A stretch of 64,000 bases of DNA from Cytospora piceicola (lineage: Eukaryota; Ascomycota; Sordariomycetes; Diaporthales; Cytosporaceae), in assembly GCA_023375675.1 (NCBI GenBank), contig JALQBC010000031.1, positions 248,001 through 312,000 on the forward strand, read 5' to 3'. The notes under the pieces are model-generated. The model made no database searches. It saw nothing but the letters and a program-made list of their open reading frames with translations, and was not told the DNA's origin. Made by a program: the position numbers and the translations under genes. Below are positions 53,529 to 64,000 of the stretch, one piece after another. The stretch's first letter is position 1; the number at the start of each line of letters is the position of its first letter.

Positions 53529-55723
53529 ATGACACCTCCCCACGAACCCCAGGCTCCCAGGCCCGGGCCCCTGGTCAAGTTCGCCCGCTTCGAGGACGGC
53601 AAGCTCAAGCTCTTCACGGCCCGGACCACATCCCTCGTCTACCACGCCATATCTCACGTCTGGGGCAGCACGGCCTGGCTCCCCGTGCCGGCGGCCGGCG
53701 GCGAGCCCAGGCTCATCTCCGAGGAGAAGGCCGCCTTCGTGGCGGACCACCTGCCGGGCCTCGTGGGCGACACGGCCTTCTGGATGGACACCCTGACGGT
53801 GAACCAGAGGGACCCGGCCGAGGTCGTGGCCACGGTGCAGGTCATCCCGGACATCTTCCGCGACGCCGCGCGCACCATCGCCGTGCGGGAGTGCGACGGG
53901 TTCTATGCGTGCTGCGAGGAGGCCGTGAGGGGGTACGCGGACTGGCAGGACTTCAACGACCGGGTTGGGAGGCACAGCGGGAAGCACATTCGGCATGTCC
54001 GCGCCGAGTCGTACCTGCGTCGCCTTTGGACGCTCCAGGAGTGTCTTCTTTCTCATACCATCCAGTTCGTCGTTGCACCGCCGAGTAAGTCAGGAGAACC
54101 CTGTCGTTTACTGATGAACAACAAGTCATGTGTGGCTCTCTGCGCTCCGTTGTAACCATACCCATAGACAAGCCTCTCCCAGAAGACGAGAATCGCCCAT
54201 TCGACGCCTACGCATACCAGAACGACACCGAGATGGTCTCGGACTGTCTCTGGGTTCTCGCGTACTCCTTCAGCGGATCTGAGGGAGTCGAAGCCATCCA
54301 CGACTTCATCAAAGCCTACATGCACGGTGGAACCATCACCCGGACAAAGCCGCCCAGGCGCACTGAGTTCGAAAACATCCACAACATGGACAGGGGGCGC
54401 TTCAGGCTCGTCAACCTGGCCTCCAACAGGTCAGCATCGATGCCTCGCGACTACATATTTGCAACCATGACACAGTTCCCATGGTATCACTACCCCGAAG
54501 ACGCGGTGAACATGACATTCAGCGCCATCTTCATGGACTTGTACGCACAGGCCTGCAAGGCTGGACACTCATTCGAGCCAAGAGTCCTACAGGCCATGAC
54601 AGACACGGACGCCAGTGGAAGCAATGCCTGGCTCCCTAGCGACGACCAGCCAGAGCCTGCCTGTCTCGGCGACTTCCTCAAACTCATGGGCGGCACCACC
54701 CCTATTACTCCCGACTCCTCCCCCACAGGCCCCCACCCCCGGGACTCCGTCCATGTGACCAGGCCCGTCCTGGCGCGACAATACGAGAACGAATCCGCCG
54801 GTACCGTACTGGAGATCATCGAGGCGGCAATGAACTTTTCCGAACAAGCATGGGAGGAGTCCCACAAGGGGGGCGACCTCTCCAAGTTCGGCAGCTTCCC
54901 CGACGAGAGATGGCAGCTCGACGACGAGGACGCCAGGCGCTGCGGCTGGCAGGCGAGGAGCCACGAGCGCCGGATCCATGTGATCCCGCGCGGCGACGAG
55001 GCCCCCACGATCACAGTCGGCCGGGGCACAGAATACGACGAGGTTGAAGACACGCCGACCACGGCTTCCCCGCGTGCCGACCTTCCGTCCACCACCCCCC
55101 CTGGGGGACGGGCATACACCCCTCTCCTCCAGCACGCCAGGAAGGTCCTCGCGCACATGTGGTGCGGCACGCCCCGTCCCAGCCGGAGAGACGCGGCCCA
55201 GGAGAGCGACTGGGCGCTCTTCAAGCGGTCCATGCGCGGGTCCTGGCCCCGGCCGCTCCTCCGGACCATGCTGCTCCTGGCCGCCATGGTCGGGTGCGGG
55301 CTGGGCCTGTCCGCCGACGCCTGGGCCGGCGGGCGCTTCGTCCCCGTCTACGTGGGGTACGGCGACGAGGTCGTCCTCGGCCTGCTCGCCAGGCACGCAC
55401 GCCCGGGGGACAAGGGTACCCCCCAGGACATGCTCAGCGTCGGGCGCCAGCTGCCCGGGGAACACTTCTGCACGGATCTCCTGTTGGTGCACCCCGAGTC
55501 TTCGAGGCCCGTCGGCCTGCTGCCGGATTTCCTGCCGCATACAAGTCACCCCTCGCGGACGAACGAGCTCGGCACCAAGAGGGCGGCTATGCTGTACGGT
55601 GGCCTCGCTCGGAACGCGTCGCCCGATAGAGTTGAGGGCCAGACCGATTCGCCTGAAAGCATTGCGTATCAGCGAAGGTCGGAGGGAGGCTTGGATGAAG
55701 AGACTGCCGGAAAAGATGGTTAA
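53529..55723 (+). CDS. HET-domain protein with C-terminal membrane segment
   Basis: Two exons, 53529-54084 and 54126-55723, joined by a 41-base intron (GTAAGT to ACAAG, phase 1), give 717 residues. The N-terminal third carries the heterokaryon incompatibility pattern: VYHAISHVWGS, then AFWMDTLTVNQRDPAEVVAT with VIPDIFRDAARTIAV, then LRRLWTLQECLLS. The middle holds a DYIFATMTQFPWYHYP segment that often follows the HET core in these proteins. A hydrophobic stretch, MLLLAAMVGCGLGLSADAWA, near residue 590 may be a membrane helix. HET proteins trigger cell death or growth arrest after fusion of unlike strains, and many act as general cell-death effectors. No partner gene is evident here. The DNA is clearly richer in GC than its flanks, and two long opposite-strand frames are shadows of it. 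Confidence 0.85.
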
Positions 55724-56041
55724 TTCGTGTTTAGTTCGTTCATCGAAAGAAATTAAGTCTACAAAGAAGGCGGGGCAACACTGGAAGAAGTAGAACCATG
55801 CTCCTGGGACTGTAGGGTCAATGAAGAAGACCAGACCATTCAGAACAGAAAACAAGATGGATATCCATGCGCTATCTTAACACCGCTAATCTTCTCAAAA
55901 GCCGTGTCATGCAAATACGTACAGTAAAACAAGTCAAATTAAAATAACACCATTCCAACACAGCGAAAAGGCATCAGCCAGCCAGCCAGCCCCATCTTGC
56001 CCTAGCCAGCCCTTCCCGAGTAGAAAAAGAACCAGGTACCC
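55724..56041. other. intergenic between convergent genes
   Basis: 3' flanks of the HET gene and the antiporter gene. Contains a short CAGCCAGCCAGC repeat near 55977-55991. Confidence 0.5.
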
Positions 56042-59000
56042 TCAGAGAACCATCCCATTCGTGCTCCGTCCTATGGTTTTGAATGATTCCCTGCTCGTCT
56101 CGGCCGAGACCCAGCTACCAACGTCTGCATTCCAGACATCGAATCGGCTTTCCGCATTCATGGCATCGATGCCCACGCCGTAGCCGCTGAAGTAATACCC
56201 TATTACGACAACCAGATACGACAACAGCAGAATACTGCCCTTGAAGTAGTTGCTCTTTCCCTCTCCATACATGTAGCTCAACAGGAAGACACAAAGTATG
56301 ACGGTGACCATATCCCACTGCGGGAACAAGAGGCTGAATGTGTATCTGGCTGTCTCAAGGGGGTCGGGTATGTTCATGGGATATATGGCGGAGAACAGGA
56401 CAAGGGCCGGGATCTGTAGGAGACAGACTTGGAGTGCGTACGCGGAGCCGATCTCCATGGAGAGGGCGATGTTGCCGTTCATGGCGAATGAAATGGCGTT
56501 CTGTCAGGCAGTCACGGTCAGTATACCCGATCTAGGACGTTCGCTGGGTTTGTGGAAGTGATGGTGACAGGACAGGAAATCAGGGGTAGATATTGACGTT
56601 TTCTCAGCAACCACATAAAGTGTCTGAGTGAGCTGGGTAATAACGCATAATGCTCATCATTCTGGAGGTGAACATAAGATAGGAACGAAGACAGTTTCCA
56701 CTTACCAAAAATTCCGTAGTGTTCGGGACCAGCGCAAAGAGGGTAATACCCAAAAACTTCTCGTCGATCGCGAAGCCCTCCAGCACCACATCCACAGTGT
56801 CGACAAGGATCTCAGCGATGATTGCATACAGAACCGTCGCGCCCATCAGGATGACGGCAGACTTCAGCCTGCTCCAGTTTGGCGCATCGTGGCCTCCCTC
56901 CTCTGCAGCTTGACCAACACCGATCTGAGCCTCGGCTCCAAGGGGGTCGTCATGAGAAGGTAACGTCGAAGTGCGGATCGGCGTTGGCCGGTGGGTGTTG
57001 ATCGATGTTTCCCATCCAGAAGAATGGCCGTGTGGGAGATGTGGGGTCGCCGCAGGTGTGCCTTTAGCTATACTGCTCCGGGCGTCTCTAGCAGCAGCCG
57101 CAGCAGCTGTCGTGGCGATCTCGGCAATCTGATGTACGAGCTCGCTATTCTCAGCATCCGAGAAGCCGGGGATATGCATCGCCGAGCTAATAGTGCCATT
57201 TTTGGGAGGCGGAATATGCGGCGTCGTGGCCGCGGCGCCATTACCTGGCGTGGAACCGCTGGGCTGCAGACCGACCTGCTTAAGGGTCTGGCCCAGTGTG
57301 CGCTTGTAGATATGGCTCTCGCGGATATCTACGCCCGTGGACTCGGCCAGCGACGAGTAGCCGCCGCGGGGTGCAGACTGTCCACCCACGGCATTTTGAC
57401 GTTGCTCATCGTGTTTTTTCTCGTCCTGCTCAGTGTTCCAGATCACGGCGGCGTGGGTACGCAGTGTAAACCAGAGGCCGATGACGTAGCTCAAGAACAA
57501 CAGGAGAGCTGCAATGTAGCAGTATGGGCGAACAGCCTCGAGGTAAAAGCGCTCGTCCAGTGCGGGGGTCTGGCTGAAGTAGCAGCGGCGGCAATCCCGA
57601 ATCCCACCACCTGGGGTTGGAAGTCCCGGGCTTGCACAGTCGACACAATTGAGCTCGTGAGAGCCGTAGATTTGGTAAAACAATGTGGGACTAAAGGCGC
57701 CAATGACTGCAAACAGCAGCATCGTCGAGGTGACGCCGGCAGAGCGTACATTGAACCGTTGTGTCTTGCGCTTAATGGCACCAAAACACATTGACAATCC
57801 AGGAAGGAACAAGATACCAGCGAAGATAGAACCGACGATACTGCCTTCGACCAGAGCTCCTTTGCCGTCCTTCAACGCGACGCAGTACAAGAAGACCTCG
57901 ACAATGGTGGAGAAGAAGGCGTTGATAGCAGCACCCAGCCCCATTGAGGATTGCGCAGAGATGGAGGCGACAGCTTGACCGATGAAGTATGCCAGCGGTA
58001 TGATGGAGAATAAGCCGCCAACAAACAAGAAGGCGGAGGAAGTGATGAAGTTGTCAATGTGCAACATGCCTGCCAGCACTGCCCAGTCGAAGATGACAAA
58101 CAAAACTACAGACATCAGGTTGATCAGGAAGATGTTGGTGCCATCGACCGTGTACTTCCAGTACTTCAGGCCCACAGCTCGATACGTGCAAACGATGATC
58201 GAAGAGTGAGGCGCCGCTGGAATGCGAGCGTTTGATATGTCGGACTCGAACGACAAGGCCAGGGGATGCCGACGAAGTTGGTCAAAGAGGAGCAAGGTGA
58301 CTTTTCCCATGGGTATCCAGAAGACCAGCAACCAGCAGACGCCCGAGACGATGAACAGCGACGGCGTGATCAGGAGGTAGAAGAACACAAAGAAGATGAC
58401 ACGGCCGATATTCCACTGACCACGTCCAAACAGCCGTCTCTTCATCCGTGGCAAGTCGTCGTCGCTATTGCTCTCGTGATCGCCCCGGCCTCGGCGGAGC
58501 AGGCTGTCGGTCTCGCTGGGCTCCGAGTCGATGCTCCGTCTTGACCTCCCGATGATAGAGCGGCCCCTCTCGGGTCCAAAGAACAATCGTCCGTACTCCA
58601 GATCACCGCTCTGCCATTGCTCGTATTCGCTTATGCTCCTCCCCTCACCTTGGTCTTCGTCGATATACGCCTCTTGTTGCTCAAGCCGGATAAACTTGCC
58701 AAAGGGGTAGAAGAGGTAGCCAGCCAGCCCCCAAAGCACACGTCCGTACTCCCTTGCGCTAGGGGCTGCGGCAAAGAGGAAGCAGGTCAGGGCACCAGTG
58801 AAGGCGATCAGAGACATCCACCAACCAAAGCATATCGTCCATACAATGTTAAAGGACAGCAGCCAGCTGCTAACTCTCCCTCCTGGTGAACTGTGAATGT
58901 CCCCCTCAGCATTTTGCTGCACCGACCGTTTCTTCTTGTACAGAGCAGGTTTCCACAGCCTTATTCCGAAGGGATGCGTCTCATTGATGGCCTGTTGCCG

Positions 59001-59871
59001 GTCCTTGAGAGTGAAGCTCTCGGCGTCACTGATATCGCCATCGTCTTCCACAGGCGTCTCCTCGTCCATCTCGTCCACCGGTGGTGGCACAACTTCTATG
59101 GCCTCGGGGGCTGGGGCTGTTTCTTCCTGTTCCTCTGCGATGGTGGGAGTGCGAGGTGCTAATTCCTCGCTGTTCTCCACCGCATCGCGACTCGACTGTA
59201 TCCTGCTCAGGTTTGGTGGGTTGAGGTTCCGTCTCCGTACGGTAGGGTAACCTTGGTGGCGCTCAGCCTGGTCCGCCTCAATCTCGTCGAGAGCATCGTC
59301 GACGGAAAAGACCTCCCCACGATAGGGCGCTTGGACATTGGAGGAAGCACGCCGCGTCATGGGCGGTTTCCGTGGCTTGACTTTGCCGCGGTCGCTTGTA
59401 GGAGCTGGCACAGGCGAACGGGAAGACTGCGAACCGGACGTACCAAGTCGCCGGTGATGTCGTTCATGTGAGGCTACATGCTCGAGATATTGTGATGAAG
59501 ACGCGGTGCCGGGAGATGGACTAATGGTACCTATCCAGGAGAGATATCGAGTCAGCTGATGTCGCTCAGGAGCAGGACAAGCCTCAAGGTAATCGGTCCC
59601 AGAGCAGATGGGACGGAAGGCAGGGAGATATGCTGGGTTGAAGAGGTTGTCACCAGGGTGGCAGATGAGACTTACCATAGACTGAAGCATCTGGCCTCCT
59701 TCGCACCGTATCTGTGGATTGGTAACTCTCTGAGTAGTAGTGATCATCGTCGCGACCGGTGATGGGTTCGTATCTGCTTGCGCTTCGTGCGTCCGAGGCA
59801 GAGGGCCCAAGTGAGGAGCGGCGCGAGGGTTGACTGGTGTCGTCCGGGGGCTGTTGATTTGAGGGGTCCAT
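56042..59871 (-). CDS. VNX1: vacuolar cation/proton antiporter, VNX1-like (CaCA family)
   Basis: Three exons, 59871-59676, 59530-56706 and 56500-56042, with introns of 145 and 205 bases, encode 1159 residues. The N-terminal 300 or so residues are polar and disordered. About a dozen membrane segments follow. The two alpha-repeat regions of the Ca2+:cation antiporter family are visible: GLGAAINAFFSTIVEVFLYC in the first half, and LFALVPNTTEFL joined to NAISFAMNGNIALSMEIGSA in the second. The second intron falls exactly inside that motif. The long N-terminus and sequence match the VNX1 branch, which in yeast exchanges Na+ or K+ for protons at the vacuole (family knowledge); calcium transport is possible. 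The start is the ATG of MDPSNQQPPDDTSQ; a longer reading upstream is out of phase with the splice. Confidence 0.9.
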
Positions 59872-61001
59872 ATTCGAACCAACCGTGTTGTCGAGAGTTT
59901 GGACAAGCTGCACCCAATATGCAGCACAGGTCGAGTAGTGCTCACTGCACCGGGGGGAGGAGCTAAGTCGCGGTATACTCGGTTACGAATAACTGCTTGC
60001 TGGCGGTTGGGCTACTACTCGTCCGGCTGAAGGCGGTGTCGAAATTACTAGTACGTACGAGAATAAATTGATAGACAGGGAACAGCGGCAAGGGACCGAG
60101 CCGGAAACGCCAGCTGCCCAAGTCTGGGGAAAGGGAAAGAGGATAAACGGGAGGGATTGATGTGGAAGGTGGAAAGCTGGTGTGGGTCAACAAGCTGATG
60201 ATGGAGGCGATGATTTACGCCTGGGAACGGTTCGATATCATGACCAGAGAAGCGTTGGGAAAAGTCACATAGACAGGCAGACAGGCAGACAGGTAGATAG
60301 ATAAATGGATAATCAGATGACAGGATGGTGCTGATAGCAGCCTGAACAGCCTTGGGCTTAGAAAAACAGGGAGAAGGAGAAGGAGGAGTAGGAGACACAA
60401 AAAATAAAAGGAAGCTGTCGTGGCTCGTGGCACAGTCCAGCTGACGACACTCGACTTGTATCGGATGGGAAGACTGGAGGTATCCGTAATCCAGTTCCGT
60501 AGTGCACAATCGTGGTAGAGTAGTGGTTCGTTGGGCAATCGTTAGGTACATTAGGTTTGTTGGTTGGTCGTAAGTGAAAGCGTAGCGTGGTAAGGCAAAG
60601 GCAAAATTGGGCCCAGCAGGCGTTGGAAGGGGTGGAAGCTTCAAGGGCCGAGGTGGACAGTGGACAGTGGCAGAAGTGGACAGGCGGGTGCCCCAGTAAC
60701 ACTGGAGCTTCGGTTTCGAGTCCGAGAAGCTCTGCAGGTTGTGGAGGGATGATGGATGCAGGATGGAACCGTGAGGGAGCCAAGCGTACTCCTTCCTGCT
60801 GTAAATTTAGTGAGATTTACTGGGATCTGGTGAGATTTACTGGGGTCAGGGCTGCAATATCAAAGAGATCAGGCGGGTGCGCTAACTCTCAGGCGGAATG
60901 AACAGGGCTGCCAGGGCCAACCCCCTCTAGTGTTGTACTGCAAGGTTGGCATTGTTACAATTTGAGTTCTAAAGTTAACTAAACTTTACACAGTACTGGG
61001 G

Positions 61002-61011
61002 TACCTAGGTA
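61002..61011. repeat. TACCTAGGTA palindrome, copy 4
   Basis: Exact copy about 1.13 kb upstream of the antiporter start. Confidence 0.8.
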
Positions 61012-61219
61012 GTGTAAACTGGAACAGAGCGAGAGCGACGGGGCCGTTTGGAACGTTGACCGTGACGCGATGAGGATCAAACGCTCATCCATGTCCATGA
61101 ATAGCAGCAGCACCAACGGTACCAACAGCACCAATAGCACCTATAGCACCAGCAACGGTTGGAACGTGAACTGGTTGCCATGGTCCTTTTTTATCACGTC
61201 TATTTACACGATCACTATC

Positions 61220-61229
61220 TACCTAGGTA
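61220..61229. repeat. TACCTAGGTA palindrome, copy 5
   Basis: Exact copy, followed within 30 bases by CTACCTACC and ACCTAGGGTA variants, forming a small cluster with copy 4. Confidence 0.8.
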
Positions 61230-62878
61230 CCTACCTACCAGGGACCTAGGGTACTAGGGATATCTATGTAGGTATGTACTATGAATTCTTGCAGAAGTAC
61301 TGATTAAAAATACACAGGTAGATCATACTGATCATAGTATTTATACAGTATCAAGCATGTATTATGACGCTTTGCCCCGTACTCGGTACAACCTTGGGTA
61401 ATAAAGTGGTTGAGACTGATAGGGCGATGCTGTTGCAAGTCGACTTTCTCTCGTGCAGCCCGCGCTTCTTACGGCTGACGGCGTGTCACCATTTGCTGCA
61501 ACCGCTATAGCCACTGAGCCTCTGCAAGTCAAGGGTCCACATCGCGGGTTTATCAAGGATCGTCGGCTTTTGCCCATGTGACATTACCCCCCAACTTCGA
61601 TGTCTACTATGTATCTGGTTCCTATATGTACATACATGCATACATACCTACCTAAGGTAACTCGGTCTGTTGATCCCACCGGCGTCGTTGCTCGCTTCGG
61701 TTGCTCTGGCTGTCCGGGTGCTTCGACTCTCTACTTGCGACCACTTTACCGCCAGATCCCGCCTTTTTATTTTCTTCTGCTTACAAACAAACAACGACGA
61801 TCAGTATTCACTTGATGGCTGAGACATACACACAGACTATCTATAGTTTGCGTTTGCTAAAGAACTCCAGTAAAATGGGTCGGTCGGTCGTATCTGACGG
61901 CACACTTGACCAGTCACCAGGGTCAGCAGTCACAACAGTGGAATGTTGAACGCACAACTGTCAGCCTTGTTATATCGTCCATCGGGTTTCACTGCCGCTT
62001 GTCTCGAATGGCCAGAAGACAGCGACACAAATACAACTCCCCGAACCTGGTCTGAGGATTTATCACAGTAGGAAGGTCATCCTTGGACTTAAATCAAAAG
62101 CAGGCAGCCTGGGATACGGTTGGAAATGAAATGATACGCCTACAAGCATAAAACATGAGTGACTGGAGCTTTTCGAAGTATGAACATGACTCCTCGACAT
62201 GGCAGGTTGGCATGGCTCTTGATAAGATACAGGCCTCGTGACGGTTGATCTATGGAAAGAAGGGTGTGAGCTCCTCAACACAGATGACCTTGTATAAACG
62301 ACCGTCGAACCTGTGTGATGGCCCTAAGCATAAGAACCATGAATCCTTGGTACCGCTCCCTGTTCCAAAATTGAACATGATTTTGTTGCATAATCATGGC
62401 CCGAGAAACCCCCCTTCATATTCTAGACGACTGCTGAGGGCCGGTGAAATGAAGTGCTGAAGGCATTCACCAAATAATCAAGAGATAGCCGATAAGCTGA
62501 TTGCAGGGGATGACGTCGCCAATGCTTACATAAGTAGCGTCTCTGGCACGTGAGAGTCAGTGTAGAGACGACATGGGTGCTCCAGAAGAAGCTCGGGCCA
62601 CCGGCCATGATGAACGCGTTGGCCGAGACTGCCTGCGGCAACGCCTTTGGCAGCTCTTCGCCTTCTGTTTGCGCCGTGCCATCGTAACAACTGACCTCTT
62701 CTTACCACGGCATCCCATCAAACAACACAAATCCTCGGCCACGATTGACGGCTCGGAATCATCCTCCCAACCAACCCAACTGTCTCCATCTCCCCAACCG
62801 AGCAGCGAAGCAGACGACAGCCATCCAATCTCCTCTCCCTCAACGTCAGCTCCAGCTCACCGAGCAGCCACCATCACC

Positions 62879-64000
62879 ATGGCGCTCGACAACTACTATC
62901 ACAACAAGATCGAGGCTATGAAGCTGGAGATCCTCAAGGGTCAAGCTGTCCTACGCCGACTCGAAGCTCAGAGGAATGATTACAACTCAAGGGTGCGGCT
63001 CCTCCGGGAAGAGTTGGGCCTGCTGCAGCAACCAGGTTCCTACGTCGGCGAGGTCGTCAAGGTCATGAGTACGAAGAAGGTCCTGGTTAAGGTCCATCCA
63101 GAGGGCAAATACGGTACGTCTCCCCTCCAACCCTGTTCTCGCCTAGACAGTTGCCTGCGAATCACCCAAACACTGGGACATACAGACAGATAGATAGACT
63201 TGGAGGTGGGGCAATATACTAACGGCAAGCAATGCCACAGTCGTCGATGTCGCCGACTCCGTAGACATCACCAAGCTCACCGTCGGAAAACGAGTCACCC
63301 TCCTCTCCGACTCCTACAAACTCGAGAAAATGCTGCCCTCCTCCGTCGACCCGCTCGTCTCCCTCATGATGGTTGAGAAGGTCCCCGACAGCACCTACGA
63401 CATGATTGGTGGTCTGGACCAACAAATCAAGGAGATCAAAGAGGTCATCGAGCTCGGCCTGAAGCACCCCGAACTTTTCGAATCCCTCGGAATAGCCCAG
63501 CCCAAGGGCGTGCTCCTCTACGGTCCTCCTGGAACGGGCAAGACGCTGTTGGCAAGAGCCGTGGCACATCACACCGACTGCAAGTTCATCCGCGTGTCTG
63601 GGTCCGAGCTCGTGCAAAAGTACATCGGAGAGGGTTCCCGCATGGTCCGCGAGCTGTTCGTCATGGCTCGCGAGCACGCCCCCTCCATCATCTTCATGGA
63701 CGAGATCGACAGCATTGGTTCCTCCCGAGTCGAGGGTTCCAGCGGAGGCGACTCGGAAGTGCAGCGGACGATGCTGGAGCTTCTCAACCAGCTCGACGGG
63801 TTCGAGCCCACCAAGAACATCAAGGTCATCATGGCCACCAACCGACTCGACATTCTCGACCCGGCGCTGCTGCGGCCCGGCCGTATCGACAGGAAGATCG
63901 AGTTCCCCCCACCAAGCATCGAGGCGCGTGCGGACATTCTGCGCATCCACTCCCGCAAGATGAACCTGACGAGAGGGCTGAACCTGAGCAAGATCGCGGA
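62879..64000 (+). CDS. RPT6: 26S proteasome regulatory ATPase RPT6 (partial)
   Basis: Two exons are seen, 62879-63113 and 63241 to the window edge, with a 127-base intron (GTACGT donor, ACTAAC branch, ACAG acceptor). The start is [20 protein letters not shown], matching the family; the frame is open upstream but without conservation features. The protein shows the N-terminal coiled coil, the OB-fold region ([20 protein letters not shown]), the linker [20 protein letters not shown], the Walker A motif GPPGTGKT, the Walker B motif [11 protein letters not shown], and the second region of homology with [23 protein letters not shown]6 (SUG1) is one of six AAA ATPases in the 19S particle that unfold substrates for the proteasome. 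The C-terminal part, including the tail that docks into the 20S core, lies beyond the window. Confidence 0.95.

Larger units (their letters stand above)
59872..62878. other. long intergenic region
   Basis: Three kilobases between the antiporter (minus) and RPT6 (plus) without a supported gene. It holds a CAGACAGG microsatellite at 60270-60300, an ACCAACAGCACCAATAGCAC triplet-like repeat near 61115-61155, several TACCTAGGTA-type palindromes, and the divergent promoters. Short frames near 62573 precede the RPT6 start in frame but lack conservation features. Confidence 0.5.

Noticed and set aside
54587..55855. 422-residue open frame on the minus strand
   Set aside because: It is opposite the HET-domain gene in high-GC DNA and has no motif, so it is taken as a shadow.

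Overview
The window reads as nuclear DNA of a filamentous ascomycete (Pezizomycotina, most likely Sordariomycetes). Genes carry short GT-AG introns of about 40-200 bases with CTAAC/CTGAC-like branch sites. Conserved housekeeping genes match filamentous-fungal family members, and families typical of these fungi are present: a HET-domain protein, a pectinesterase, a berberine-bridge-type oxidoreductase and P450 remnants. Transposon DNA shows C-to-T decay of the kind produced by repeat-induced point mutation (RIP). This placement is inference from gene content and gene structure; no marker gene was compared.

Layout. 1-9.5 kb is gene-poor: an unrecognised two-exon gene with decayed sequence behind it, a SEC-C-motif protein, a small secreted cysteine-rich protein, and about 3 kb of broken coding-like sequence. 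10.7-16.3 kb holds a low-complexity charged protein, an F-box-like relic, a truncated P450 relic and a membrane-anchored protein of unknown role. 17.3-21.4 kb holds a three-exon agmatinase-type ureohydrolase, a pectinesterase and a DUF924 pseudogene. 22.2-32.2 kb is the conserved core: mitochondrial ribosomal protein uS19m (RSM19), TAF10, MRE11, APC10, a cysteine-rich membrane protein and a POF1-like nucleotidyltransferase. 33.3 kb carries a U2 snRNA gene. 35-42.9 kb is accessory: a kinase-like protein, two tandem CxxCxGxG zinc-finger-like proteins, a 541-bp TRIM-like LTR element, an intron-containing tRNA-Val and an FAD oxidoreductase. 43.5-48.1 kb holds a P450 pseudogene and a 3.2-kb DNA transposon with 66-bp terminal inverted repeats, mutated beyond any open frame. 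48-53.5 kb is gene-poor with relics and a G-rich minisatellite. 53.5-64 kb returns to intact genes: a HET-domain protein, a VNX1-like vacuolar cation/proton antiporter and, cut by the window edge, proteasome ATPase RPT6.

How the parts relate. The housekeeping genes act in separate processes (mitochondrial translation, TFIID/SAGA transcription, DNA break repair, cell-cycle ubiquitination, proteolysis, splicing, ion balance) and are linked only by position. Accessory genes sit between them and many are broken, often by C-to-T nonsense changes. No secondary-metabolite backbone gene is present, so the oxidoreductase and P450 remnants do not form a recognisable cluster. The most unusual items are the TRIM-like element with a matching empty site at a paralogous copy of the locus, five copies of an exact 10-bp palindrome, the inverted-repeat transposon, and the RSM19 gene with a GC-AG intron and a 16-base exon.
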